Shown here: piece after piece, positions 17,568 to 26,058 of the stretch | How positions within the stretch are numbered: the stretch's first letter is position 1 | Layout: every line of letters begins with the position of its first letter | From: Plebeiibacterium sediminum | GTDB lineage: Bacteria; Bacteroidota; Bacteroidia; Bacteroidales; Marinilabiliaceae | Reading direction: 5' to 3' | Length of the DNA stretch: 64,000 nucleotides | Assembly: GCF_026013605.1 (NCBI RefSeq) | Contig: NZ_JAPDPJ010000004.1 | Coordinates: 1-64,000 of the forward strand | Notes under the pieces: model-generated | Databases searched by the model: none | What the model saw: only the letters and a program-made list of their open reading frames with translations | Told to the model about the DNA's origin: nothing | Position numbers and translations under genes: made by a program

Positions 17568-17621
17568 GAGGAAATGTAGGAAATAGCGGAAACCTTTCCT
17601 CTGAATCCTACAAATCCTACA
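17568..17621 (+). promoter_or_regulatory. Nested inverted repeats ahead of the Argonaute cluster
   Basis: GAGGAAA (17568-17574) pairs with TTTCCTC (17595-17601). The adjoining TGTAGGA (17575-17581) can pair with either of two TCCTACA copies (17606-17612, 17615-17621). All lie in the 90-bp gap before the nuclease-Argonaute-RT genes. Alternative pairings suggest an attenuator, operator or structured leader RNA. A simple terminator is less likely because no T-run follows. Confidence 0.45.
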
Positions 17622-17640
17622 TCCTAAATAAAATAAATAG

Positions 17641-18687
17641 ATGATATCTAAACCTAACATATTTAATTTCGCCACTAGTGAACTTAGTCAAGATGCTATT
17701 TTAGTATGGCTACTAATATGGGCAGAGTCGACGTATAAAGAAACAGATAATGCCTTGCATCAAATTGGACAATCTCTGTTGCAAGCATTATTAAATACCA
17801 AAAAAATAAAGCTATCAACTATAGATAGCATGGTAATAAAACAGCAATTTTATAAGATTGATATTTTTATTGAGCTCCACTTAAAGGGAAAGAAAATTGG
17901 CATAATCATAGAGGATAAGGTCGCAACTTCAAGTCATTCTAATCAATTAGAAGTATACTTAAATCGGATTAAGAAACTCAATTATGATACAATTGTGCCA
18001 ATTTACTTAAAAACTGGATTTCAATCTGATTTTACCCACGAAATTGAAAATGGTTATCACCCATTTACTTTACTTGATTTATTAAAGGTTTTGGACTGTA
18101 ATGAAAGGTCATCCATCACGAACAACATCTTTATTGACTATTACCTTTATCTGAATAATTTACATGTCCAATACCAAAAGGATAAAGCGGAATATGAGGA
18201 CTATAAAGATACTCTAATCTCAAAATGGGGTTGGTGGTCATGGGTTGGTTTTTTCAATGATAACAAAGAACGTTTCTCAGCTGGAACTGGGGTTGTTCCA
18301 AATCCAAGGGAAAACCTACTTGCATTTTATTTTGGAGGAGAGAACCTAGAAGTTATTTATAATAGCAACAAGTATAAATTTGAGCCTTACATTGATATTT
18401 TGTTTTCTAATGGTAATTATAAAATTAGTTATCGGTTAGGAGTGAAAAATCACCCGGACGAAGACAAGACCATTAGGGATTATATTATTGACCTTTTTGC
18501 TCCAACGTTAAATTCTTATAATATCGACTATACTAAGCCTAGATTTAAGAAAGGTAAAGAAACCATTCGTTTATTGGAAGTGAAACATTCTTCAAGCGTA
18601 AAGTATCATAACGATTTGATTATGTTTTTGGATAATATACAAAAAGCATTAAAGCTTTTTGTATCAAAAAATAAGGTAAGTTTATAG
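17641..18687 (+). CDS. PD-(D/E)XK nuclease-superfamily protein (PDDEXK_4 type)
   Basis: 348 aa. The N-terminus, FNFATSELSQDAILVWLLIW, is typical of the PDDEXK_4 family. The nuclease core has D74 (KIDIFIEL), E91-D-K93 (GIIIEDKV) and a QxxxY motif (Q102-Y106), so the active site looks intact. The C-terminal half (from about 170, KWGWWSWVGFF) is a mixed alpha/beta region of unknown role. It lies 90 bp after the RM operon and 23 bp before the Argonaute gene, same strand. It is a candidate effector for a slicer-dead Argonaute. It may instead be an independent defence gene. Confidence 0.75.
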   Translation: MISKPNIFNFATSELSQDAILVWLLIWAESTYKETDNALHQIGQSLLQALLNTKKIKLSTIDSMVIKQQFYKIDIFIELHLKGKKIGIIIEDKVATSSHSNQLEVYLNRIKKLNYDTIVPIYLKTGFQSDFTHEIENGYHPFTLLDLLKVLDCNERSSITNNIFIDYYLYLNNLHVQYQKDKAEYEDYKDTLISKWGWWSWVGFFNDNKERFSAGTGVVPNPRENLLAFYFGGENLEVIYNSNKYKFEPYIDILFSNGNYKISYRLGVKNHPDEDKTIRDYIIDLFAPTLNSYNIDYTKPRFKKGKETIRLLEVKHSSSVKYHNDLIMFLDNIQKALKLFVSKNKVSL

Positions 18688-18710
18688 TTTAGTAATTTCA
18701 TTTATTATCT

Positions 18711-20795
18711 ATGCAAGAACAAGCTCTAATCCTAAATATTCTCAATTTCAATCACGCACAAAAGCCTATTTCATGCTCATTTTTTAAAGAGCAACAATCA
18801 GGCTTTAGTTGCTTGTCATTGCATGAAGCACCTATTGAACTAAAGGAACAAACGCAAAATAATTCAGAGCTAAACCATTTATACACCAATTTTACCATTT
18901 CTGACAATGCCGATTTTCATGCCGAAATAGATTTAACGCGTAGTGTAAGATTTGCCAAGCATTATTATTCTCACTTAATACGTCAATACTTCAAGGATAA
19001 GGTAGATATAGTCAACCCTAATTTTATCAATGATATCCAAGTCTGGATTCATGAAGTAGATAAATCAACCGAGCTTTACAAAGCATATCGGGTATTTGGT
19101 ATTCGTGTTCAGATGGCAAACATTACAAATAAACCGGAGTTGGTTATTTATCACAATGGCATCAGTCGAATATTAAATAATAGTATAAATGACCTTTGGG
19201 AATTCAGTAAGGAGACTTTTTCAAGGGTACTGTATAAAGGTGAACTATATCACATGGATGATTTACCGGAAGAAGCCGAGTACAATCATCAAGAAGTTTA
19301 TCCCATTGTAAATAAAGACTTGGAGACTCATTACAAAATTTCAAACTCTACTAATCCCTTTGCCAATCGCTATAAAGACCTACTACCTCGACTTAATAAT
19401 TTCATCTTAAAATACTTTGATAATGATGAGTTCAAGCAGCTCATAAATCTAAAATCTACCGACTTAATTGATGTTCCTAATAGGTGTATTCACTCCACTC
19501 GTTTAGAGAGTAATTTTATCCAACTAGGTTTAGAAAACAAAGTGCAGGTATTTACGCCAAAAGAAAACCTAAAGGAGCATGGACCATATAAACTACCAGA
19601 AAATACCAATGTAAAATTCATTGTTATTTATCACAAAGACGATAAAGACCATGCCAACCAGCTATTCATGTATATGAAAAAGCTGTACAAAAAGCCCAAT
19701 GGCCAAATGATGACAGACCTATATGGCACTTCTTTGTATGATTATATCAGAATAGGTTTTGATTTGGATAAAGAACACTCCATTGCCTTTGAAGATAAGT
19801 CAAACCCATACGAAGCTGTACATAACTTCATCGACAACACGGATATTGATATTGAAAAGCATCAATACGTTGCTATTTATATTAGTCCGTACAATAAAGA
19901 TGAGGAAGATACCGAAAAGAAAAAGATTTACTACAAGGTTAAAGAAACCCTACTTAAACACCACATTACTTCGCAAGCAATTTATCGCGAACGCATTTTT
20001 GAGAAAAAATTCAAATCATATTACTACGCTAATATAGCAGCTGCAATTCTAGCTAAAGTGGGCGGTATTCCTTGGCGTTTAGATAGCCCGGTTAAAAACG
20101 AATTAGTAGTTGGAGTAGGTGCATTTAAATCTCAGGAGTTTGGCATCCAATACATAGGTAGTGCTTTTAGCTTTTCAAACAACGGAGAGTTTCAGGAATT
20201 TAGCTGCACCTCAAAAAGTGATTCATTTCTTTTGGGTGCTAAAATTAAGATTTACATACAGGAATACCTTAAGAAGAATACCAATATTGAACGCCTGGTT
20301 ATACACTTCTATAAGGCCATGAGCAAAGAAGAAATAAAGCCGATTAAAGACGCCCTCTTTAATTTAGGCTACAAGGATATTCCAATCTACATTATTAATA
20401 TAAATAAAACCACTTCAAAAGATTACATCGCGTTTGATACCAGTTTTGATGGACTAATACCGTATAGCGGAACAATACTGGATATTGGCAGAAACCAATA
20501 TTTACTATTCAACAACACAAGGTATCGCAATGCAGGTGCCGATGATATAGAAAGCTACCATTTCCCAATTAAGTTAGGCTTTCAGTGTACAAAGTCAGAA
20601 TTGCTAAATGATAAGCTTGCCATTAAAGATATGATAGACCAAATCTATCAATTCAGCCGTATGTACTGGAAATCAGTCAAACAACAAAACCTCCCAGTCA
20701 CTGTCAAATACCCCGAAATGGTTGCCAAGATGTATCCCTATTTCGAAAGTGAAGACATCCCCGAATTCGGTAAAACAAACATGTGGTTTTTGTAA
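18711..20795 (+). CDS. Prokaryotic Argonaute, catalytically degenerate (long type)
   Basis: 694 aa. N-terminal part (1-300) includes KAYRVFGIRVQMANI (about 124-138); I see no clear PAZ. The MID domain (about 300-460) contains HQYVAIYISPYN, YRERI and the NIAAAILAKVGGIPW pocket region. PIWI (about 460-694) has LVVGVGAF, IGSAFSFS, LVIHFYKAMSKEE, LLFNNTRYRN and the typical C-terminal MWFL. Active long Argonautes need a DEDX tetrad; here the first Asp position is G470, and the third lies in IHFYK where IHRDG is expected (Y534). It should therefore bind guide and target without slicing. Its stop is 9 bp before the RT gene. A long-B type is the best fit. PIWI-RE is unlikely. Confidence 0.85.
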   Translation: MQEQALILNILNFNHAQKPISCSFFKEQQSGFSCLSLHEAPIELKEQTQNNSELNHLYTNFTISDNADFHAEIDLTRSVRFAKHYYSHLIRQYFKDKVDIVNPNFINDIQVWIHEVDKSTELYKAYRVFGIRVQMANITNKPELVIYHNGISRILNNSINDLWEFSKETFSRVLYKGELYHMDDLPEEAEYNHQEVYPIVNKDLETHYKISNSTNPFANRYKDLLPRLNNFILKYFDNDEFKQLINLKSTDLIDVPNRCIHSTRLESNFIQLGLENKVQVFTPKENLKEHGPYKLPENTNVKFIVIYHKDDKDHANQLFMYMKKLYKKPNGQMMTDLYGTSLYDYIRIGFDLDKEHSIAFEDKSNPYEAVHNFIDNTDIDIEKHQYVAIYISPYNKDEEDTEKKKIYYKVKETLLKHHITSQAIYRERIFEKKFKSYYYANIAAAILAKVGGIPWRLDSPVKNELVVGVGAFKSQEFGIQYIGSAFSFSNNGEFQEFSCTSKSDSFLLGAKIKIYIQEYLKKNTNIERLVIHFYKAMSKEEIKPIKDALFNLGYKDIPIYIININKTTSKDYIAFDTSFDGLIPYSGTILDIGRNQYLLFNNTRYRNAGADDIESYHFPIKLGFQCTKSELLNDKLAIKDMIDQIYQFSRMYWKSVKQQNLPVTVKYPEMVAKMYPYFESEDIPEFGKTNMWFL

Positions 20796-20804
20796 AGTAA
20801 TATT

Positions 20805-22892
20805 ATGGGAATTCAATACGCTAAATTCTTAACATACGACAACTTTTATCTAGCTTATAAACGATTGCAAACAGTTGATGGTTTTACTCTCTATAAAAAC
20901 CTTTATAGGCCAGATATAGAATATTTTGGGTTCTTTCTAGAAGAAAGTATTAATTTATTAATTCACAATATTAAGGAAGGAATATATGAGCCTTCCAATG
21001 GTACTAAAATTCATGTTCCTAAAAAGAATAATCTAGTAAGACCTCTTACCTTATTAGAATTTTTTGATTTGCTTGTTTATCAAGCCTTAGTTAATGTAAT
21101 AGCAGATGTTGTGTATGATGAATTGTACCTGCTTCGGGCTAAAAATACATTATTCGGTAATGCTTATCGTAAGTCTGACGAAGATGGCAGTATCTTTTTT
21201 ATGGCTAAATGGAAAGACCAATGGAAGCATTATAACAAAGTTACTGAATCATACTTCAATGAAGGATATGTCTATTTTACTGACTTTGACATCGCTTCTT
21301 TTTTTGATACAATAAGTCACGAGGTTTTAATAACACTTCTAAAAGAATCTGAAGTAGAAGATGAAATTTGCGAATTACTACGGAGGTGCCTTGCTAGTTG
21401 GTCAATTGACAAGCATCGCAATAATATCTTTACAGGACACGGCATTCCTCAAGGTCCATTGGCCTCATCAATATTAGCAGACATTTATCTTACTCCTGTT
21501 GATAAAAAGATTACTATAACGAAGAGGTTAGATGTTAAGTATCTGAGATATGTTGATGATATAAGAATTCTAACAAAAAATGAAATAGAAGGTAAGAAAG
21601 CAATTGCATATCTGGATTTACTTACACGAGATTATGGTTTAATCCCTCAGTCTAGTAAAATTGGTACCCGAAAAGTTGAAAACATAAAAAAGGAGCTTAG
21701 TGTACAGCATGTAAAATTTTCAAACATTGCTAATGAGTATCAAAAGGAAGGAAAAAAACTGAAGTCTTCAACCCATAATCAACAGAAGAAACAATTTCTT
21801 CGTTGCTTTAGTAATCCTGACAATGAGGAGTTCTTAAATAAGACCATTATCCGTTTCTCTCTTTATAAGCTGAATAAAGATGAAGAAATTAAAACTGCTT
21901 TATTAAATCAAATAGAACACTTGTATCCCCACATTGATGCAGTTCTCTTTTATTTGTCAAAATTTTTCAAAAATGATGAACATGTAAAAGCTAAAATGAC
22001 AGAGCTAATTAATAGTGATAGTCTTTTATTTCAACATATTATTGCTGTCATATATAGAGATTTTAACCATATCCCATTTGATGAGTCTCTATTTGATAAG
22101 CACTTTGAACAAAATAATTCATTTTGGTTAATTCAGTATTTTTTATTGGATTGGCTAGAGGCCAACAACGAGATAGAACTCATAAAAAGCATTGAAGCAA
22201 GCAAATTTCATTTTGTTAACCGAAAGTTGCTAAACCTTCAATCAAGGTATACATCGTCAAAATCAGCTAAGCAACGAGTTCTAAAAAATGCCTTAAAAAA
22301 TAGGGATAATATGATTGCCCTTCAGGCAGCATATCATTATTTTATGACTACGTTTAGCTATCCATCTATAGCTCCTGACACTAATAATTTTGTTAATGAT
22401 ATAATAAAGAACACAAAATCAAGTTATGTCAAAACCACTTTGAAAACTAAGTATGCTATCATTGATGAAAATGACTTTTTTAATAAATCAAATTGGCAAG
22501 TTATTTCTGAATATAAGGAAATGAGATATAACTTTAGTGTATTTCATAAGTCCATGGAATTTGACCCTTCCAAATCTTTAATGGCATTAAATATTTTTAA
22601 TGAGATAGTCTTTAATCAAATTGTCAACCTATTAAATCATCAGGGTACTTCTACTATTACCCTGAGCGATAACTACGGGGGCAATATATCTTCTATCCAA
22701 AGTGTTTTCCCTTATGCATCATTTTATTTCACAAAAGTAAATGATGCTCGTAATCAACGTACAGATGCTCACTATAAGGATAAAGAAGGAAATATCCGGA
22801 TTAAGATTAAATTTATCGAGCTTCAAAAGTTAATCTTCGAATCTAAATTTACTCTTGCTATGAAGGAAATTTTGGATTACACTTTTAAGTAA
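20805..22892 (+). CDS. Abi-type reverse transcriptase with C-terminal HEPN motif
   Basis: 695 aa. RT domain about 60-330: VPKKNNLVRPLTLLEFFDLL, motif A FDIASFFD (D162), motif B GIPQGPLAS (213-221) and motif C YVDD (249-252), so the polymerase is probably active. About 330-600 is helical, like the alpha-repeat tail of abortive-infection (Abi/UG) RTs. Near the end, RNQRTDAH (649-656) is an Rx6H motif with Asn after Arg, as in HEPN RNases. AbiA of Lactococcus has an RT-HEPN layout of similar length, so AbiA-like is the closest known match (from memory). It starts 9 bp after the Argonaute stop. There is no retron msr/msd or DGR repeat nearby. Confidence 0.82.
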   Translation: MGIQYAKFLTYDNFYLAYKRLQTVDGFTLYKNLYRPDIEYFGFFLEESINLLIHNIKEGIYEPSNGTKIHVPKKNNLVRPLTLLEFFDLLVYQALVNVIADVVYDELYLLRAKNTLFGNAYRKSDEDGSIFFMAKWKDQWKHYNKVTESYFNEGYVYFTDFDIASFFDTISHEVLITLLKESEVEDEICELLRRCLASWSIDKHRNNIFTGHGIPQGPLASSILADIYLTPVDKKITITKRLDVKYLRYVDDIRILTKNEIEGKKAIAYLDLLTRDYGLIPQSSKIGTRKVENIKKELSVQHVKFSNIANEYQKEGKKLKSSTHNQQKKQFLRCFSNPDNEEFLNKTIIRFSLYKLNKDEEIKTALLNQIEHLYPHIDAVLFYLSKFFKNDEHVKAKMTELINSDSLLFQHIIAVIYRDFNHIPFDESLFDKHFEQNNSFWLIQYFLLDWLEANNEIELIKSIEASKFHFVNRKLLNLQSRYTSSKSAKQRVLKNALKNRDNMIALQAAYHYFMTTFSYPSIAPDTNNFVNDIIKNTKSSYVKTTLKTKYAIIDENDFFNKSNWQVISEYKEMRYNFSVFHKSMEFDPSKSLMALNIFNEIVFNQIVNLLNHQGTSTITLSDNYGGNISSIQSVFPYASFYFTKVNDARNQRTDAHYKDKEGNIRIKIKFIELQKLIFESKFTLAMKEILDYTFK

Positions 22893-22994
22893 ATTTCACT
22901 TTAATTTATCAATCAATTACTGTCTGTTTTTTTATAAACTTACAGTTTACTTATTGACATTCAGATGTAATGATATTCGTATTTTTATTTTTAC

Positions 22995-23002
22995 TACCTT
23001 TG
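22995..23002 (+). promoter_or_regulatory. Promoter -7 box ahead of the Panacea pair
   Basis: TACCTTTG matches the Bacteroidota TAnnTTTG -7 box exactly, 31 bp before the Panacea ATG. A clear TTTG at -33 is not visible; TTCG at 22976-22979 is the nearest candidate. Confidence 0.5.
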
Positions 23003-23032
23003 TCATATCTTAATTATTCAAGTTGATAATGT

Positions 23033-23596
23033 ATGAGCATACGTGAGAAGAAAATTATAAACGCAATATTATTTTTTGCTTTAAAGTCTTCTGATAATAC
23101 GATTAATCGTTTAAAATTGATGAAGTTGTTATGGTTAGCTGACCGTATGCACTTAAATAAGTATGGGCGTCTTGTATTGAAAGATGCTTATAATGCATTG
23201 CCTCACGGCCCTGTTCCGTCATTAACAATGGACTTTACCAAGTTTTCTCTTCCGGATATTTTTCGGGTAGCAGGTTATGAAATTACTGCAGAAGGAGAGT
23301 TTGATGCTCGTTACTTCTCTAGTTCTGATATCGAAATATTTGAAGAGGTTTGGTCAAGCTTTGGTGAATTAGACCAATTTAGTTTGCGTGATTTGTCTCA
23401 TAAGTTTCCTGAATGGCTAAGGTATAAGGATGACTTAGAAGACCATAATACTCCAAATAGTTATGGTATTGTTATAGAAGATTTCTTTAATTCTCCATCT
23501 GGTGAGAAAAGCTATTCTCACGATGATAGCCGCAGTGAAATTTCTAAAAGTGTTTATCGGGAGCATAATTCTCTTCAAAATTATTTATCTGAATAA
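23033..23596 (+). CDS. Panacea-domain (DUF4065) antitoxin
   Basis: 187 aa. The Panacea/SocA-like domain spans about 5-130: INRLKLMKLLWLADRMHLNKYGR, DAYNALPHGPVPS and FSLRDLSHKFPEW. The C-terminus (about 140-187) is hydrophilic and could be the part that contacts its partner. Panacea proteins neutralise diverse toxins encoded next to them (PanAT systems). It has its own promoter box, and the next gene starts on the last base of its stop codon (TAATG), as expected for antitoxin-toxin coupling. Confidence 0.82.
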   Translation: MSIREKKIINAILFFALKSSDNTINRLKLMKLLWLADRMHLNKYGRLVLKDAYNALPHGPVPSLTMDFTKFSLPDIFRVAGYEITAEGEFDARYFSSSDIEIFEEVWSSFGELDQFSLRDLSHKFPEWLRYKDDLEDHNTPNSYGIVIEDFFNSPSGEKSYSHDDSRSEISKSVYREHNSLQNYLSE

Positions 23597-24057
23597 TGGT
23601 TGTTGTCCCTCCTGAATATGTTATAAATTCTACCTTACAAGTAGGTACCATATATAAGTTTGAAGCTCCTGAATTAATATCTACCGACATTCCTCATTAT
23701 TTTATAATAGTTGGCATTGAGGATGAAGATAACTACCTAGCTTTGTGCACAACTCAGCTTGAGAAAAAGATAAAGCATTTTGAAAACTATAGCCTAGATT
23801 TTTCAGGTTTAGTCTACATTAAACCAGATGAACAAAATGGTCTAAGCGATGATACATATGTTAACTGCCATGATTATTACACCATTTCAAAATCTGATTT
23901 AATTAATAAATGTTCAACATCAACTTTAAGTTACACTGGAGAAGTTTCTTTAGACCATTATACACAGATAAAAACAGGTATTATTGATAGTCATACTAAT
24001 GATTTACCTGAATATTTATTGTCTCATCCATCTGATGAAGTAACAACTACCCCCTGA
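23596..24057 (+). CDS. Probable toxin partner of the Panacea antitoxin
   Basis: 153 aa, no named family recognised. The core IPHYFIIVGIEDEDNYLALCTTQLEKK (in part about 35-60) reads like a small beta-barrel of the PemK/MazF or SH3 kind. VYIKPDEQNGLSDDTYVNCHDYYTISKSDL continues the pattern (expected in strand-rich RNase toxins). No catalytic residues can be named with confidence. The one-base overlap with the Panacea gene and the size make a toxin the best inference. The gene ends just before the long non-coding stem-loop tract. Confidence 0.65.
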   Translation: MVVVPPEYVINSTLQVGTIYKFEAPELISTDIPHYFIIVGIEDEDNYLALCTTQLEKKIKHFENYSLDFSGLVYIKPDEQNGLSDDTYVNCHDYYTISKSDLINKCSTSTLSYTGEVSLDHYTQIKTGIIDSHTNDLPEYLLSHPSDEVTTTP

Positions 24058-25260
24058 TATAAACAGGTAAAGCGGTGTTCGTCAGTCGTTCCGTTTTGTT
24101 CCGCAAAACATACCGGCAAGGGTAAACAAGCAGCAATTATTTGTTTGATTTTTAATTGTTATTGCTGCCCTTGCCTGTAACGCTCACTTACCATTTTGCT
24201 TGCGCTCCGGTAGGTGCTCACAAAATGCCGTTCACTTGTTTTGCTACACACACACTCTCTTCCTCCTCACTAGCAGCTACTCTATCCCCCAAACCCAATA
24301 AGGTGTTCGTTCCTCACGTTTTTTTATTGGGGGCTATCGCTGCATAATGTTAGGCTCGCCTGCGGGTCGCTTCGGGCTGACCGGGCTGTCATGCTTTTTG
24401 CAGGTTGGCCTGTGCCTGCAGTCGCTTCATTTCTTTCTCTCGTTCCTCAATCTTTCAATTCAGCCACTTTCAGCACCCCGCACAAGAGTAACTCATTCTC
24501 TCCACTCCATTAATCTTCGCGCAATTCCATTCCACAATTTGGCAACAAGCTACCCTCAAAACTAGCTACCGCACATTGATGCCAAAATTATTTCATTCCA
24601 TTTTTCATCACACCCATTCCGTTTCTTTCAATCGCTACCCTTGTCTTTTCCCTCGCAACAGCAAAAAATCACGCCAGCCCTGCCGTAAACGGTAGCTGTC
24701 TGCAACCCTCATTCTTCGGGCTTTTGCATCCACCACCCTTGCTCCACTCGCAGTCGGCTCGCGCGCACAGCTACAAAACTTCATTCCGTTCCTCCATTTC
24801 GTTTTTTCGCTTTTCCCGACGCTAGCTCAAGGCTGTTTTACCTTAACACACGCCATTTCTAACACAATAATCGACAAATTTTATTCTGACATCTATTATT
24901 AAGCTATTGAATTATGATTACCCAAGTCTTAATTGATTGCTAAAACAAATTTAAAGTCAGGAATTCCACTCCCAAAAGACTACGGCATAAACCGCTGCGC
25001 TATTTATTCCGTTTCCTTTTGTGTGTTTCATCCCTTCCGTTTTATTAGTTGTTTACGCATTCAAATAAGCCACCCCTACACTTCGACTGTCAGATTGAAT
25101 TTGTGACAAAGTATTTCGATGCATTGAAACGCATAAGAATCTGAAACCATACGACTGTACAGTTATTGATATACATTCCCTGAAAAGCTAGGATAATACC
25201 GTACCAAGTCCGTGTCAAGTCCAAGCAAAAGAAAGATTGTTTCATTTAAATATTTTAATA
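24058..25260. other. 1.2-kb non-coding tract with an array of stem-loops
   Basis: No supported gene. The composition is visibly richer in C and G than its flanks, especially 24060-24840. Inverted repeats: GGCAAGGG+GCAGCAAT / ATTGCTGC+CCTTGCC (24115-24175), CATTTTG/CAAAATG (24192-24227), CCCAATAA/TTATTGGG (24294-24331), TGCAGG/CCTGCA (24399-24420) and GGTC/GACC (24365-24382). The two open frames here (24156-24347, 24347-24565) are low-complexity and unconvincing. Candidates are an origin of transfer or replication, a structured RNA, or a decayed insertion. From about 24850 to 25260 the composition returns to AT-rich with nothing notable. Confidence 0.55.
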
Positions 25261-25902
25261 ATGGGAAAGATTAATCAGGGTATCTTAGGAGGTTTCAGCG
25301 GTAAGGTAGGAAACGTTATCGGTGGAAACTGGAAAGGAATTGATTACATGAGAGTAAAACCTGCAAGTGTAGCCAATCCACAAACTGAGGGTCAGGTTGA
25401 CCAACGAACAAAGTTCTCAACTGTCTTAAAGTTTTTACAACCAATGACCGATTTTGTAAGAGTAGGGTATAAGTTATACGCTACAAAGATGACACAGTTT
25501 AATAGTGCCATGTCTTACAACCTTAAAAATGCAATAACGGGAACATATCCAGATTACACTATTGACTATGCTAATGCATTGGTAAGTAGAGGTAATTTAA
25601 CCGGAGTATTAAATCCAGCAGCAACTTCATCTAGTCCAGGCGAAGTGAGTTTTACTTGGGACAATAACACCGGGAATGGCAATGCACTCGCAACCGATAA
25701 AGCACTGTTGGTTGTACACAATGCATCTAAAGGAGTAGCGGCCTATGAAACAGCTGGAGCAGGAAGAAGCAATACTTCCGACAGTATCACTGTCCCTGCA
25801 GATTTTTCAGGTGATACAGTTGAGGTTTTTATTGGTTTTATCTCAGAAGACGGGAAAGAGGTTTCAAACAGTGCTTATGTTGGTTCAGTTACTGTTGCTT
25901 AA
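25261..25902 (+). CDS. DUF6266-family protein next to attR
   Basis: 213 aa from ATG 25261 (MGKINQGILGGFSGKVGNVIGG); a TTT- and A-rich stretch with AATATTTTAATA lies just upstream, as for many Bacteroidota starts. The N-terminal glycine-rich motif with WKGIDYMR is the hallmark of DUF6266. The C-terminal half (about 115-213, PGEVSFTWDNNTGNGNALAT) looks like a beta-sandwich. Function is unknown; relatives are seen in Bacteroidota mobile elements (from memory). It is the last gene of the island and ends at a strong terminator. Confidence 0.8.
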   Translation: MGKINQGILGGFSGKVGNVIGGNWKGIDYMRVKPASVANPQTEGQVDQRTKFSTVLKFLQPMTDFVRVGYKLYATKMTQFNSAMSYNLKNAITGTYPDYTIDYANALVSRGNLTGVLNPAATSSSPGEVSFTWDNNTGNGNALATDKALLVVHNASKGVAAYETAGAGRSNTSDSITVPADFSGDTVEVFIGFISEDGKEVSNSAYVGSVTVA

Positions 25903-25930
25903 ACAAAATCAATTTCGGATTTCTTTTAAA

Positions 25931-25957
25931 AACCACTTCTTACGAGGTGGTTTTTTT
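25931..25957 (+). terminator. Terminator behind DUF6266
   Basis: AACCACTTC-TTAC-GAGGTGGTT followed by a T-run (951-957): a 9-bp stem with a four-base loop. Confidence 0.85.
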
Positions 25958-25967
25958 ATGCCTTTCT

Positions 25968-26007
25968 CTTCCTATTATATATGATTTTGTATGTATCTGG
26001 TATGTAT
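25968..26007. repeat. End repeat and likely integrase arm sites, right end
   Basis: CCTATTATAT followed by GTATGTAT at 25989-25996 and 26000-26007 (11-bp period, spacer CTG). This matches the arrangement at 921-957 at the left end in the same orientation. It lies about 75-95 bp from the attR core, a usual distance for recombinase arm sites. Confidence 0.5.
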
Positions 26008-26011
26008 CAAC

Positions 26012-26045
26012 AAAAAAGCGCCCAGAGTGGAAGCCTCCGAACGCC
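26012..26045 (-). terminator. Terminator of tRNA-Ala
   Basis: On the minus strand, GCGTTCGGAGG pairs imperfectly with CCACTCTGGGCGC, followed by a run of T. It lies 14 bp 3' of the intact tRNA and is homologous to 733-766. The island therefore carries both a tRNA 3' half and its terminator. Confidence 0.65.
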
Positions 26046-26058
26046 TTTATTTTCAATG

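Noticed and set aside
17568-17621. CRISPR-like repeats near the Argonaute cluster
   Set aside because: Only two short direct TCCTACA copies; no array, no spacers and no cas genes in the window.
18711-20795. Argonaute gene as PIWI-RE
   Set aside because: PIWI-RE proteins are usually longer and come with a DinG-type helicase; neither is seen, and the MID/PIWI order with an MWFL end fits a regular pAgo.
20805-22892. RT as part of a diversity-generating retroelement or retron
   Set aside because: No template/variable repeat pair and no msr/msd-like RNA is visible next to it, and the long helical tail with a HEPN motif fits Abi-type RTs better.
24156-24565. Two short open frames in the non-coding tract
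   Set aside because: Low-complexity, Leu/Ser/His-rich translations that run through the stem-loops; no start signal and no recognisable domain.
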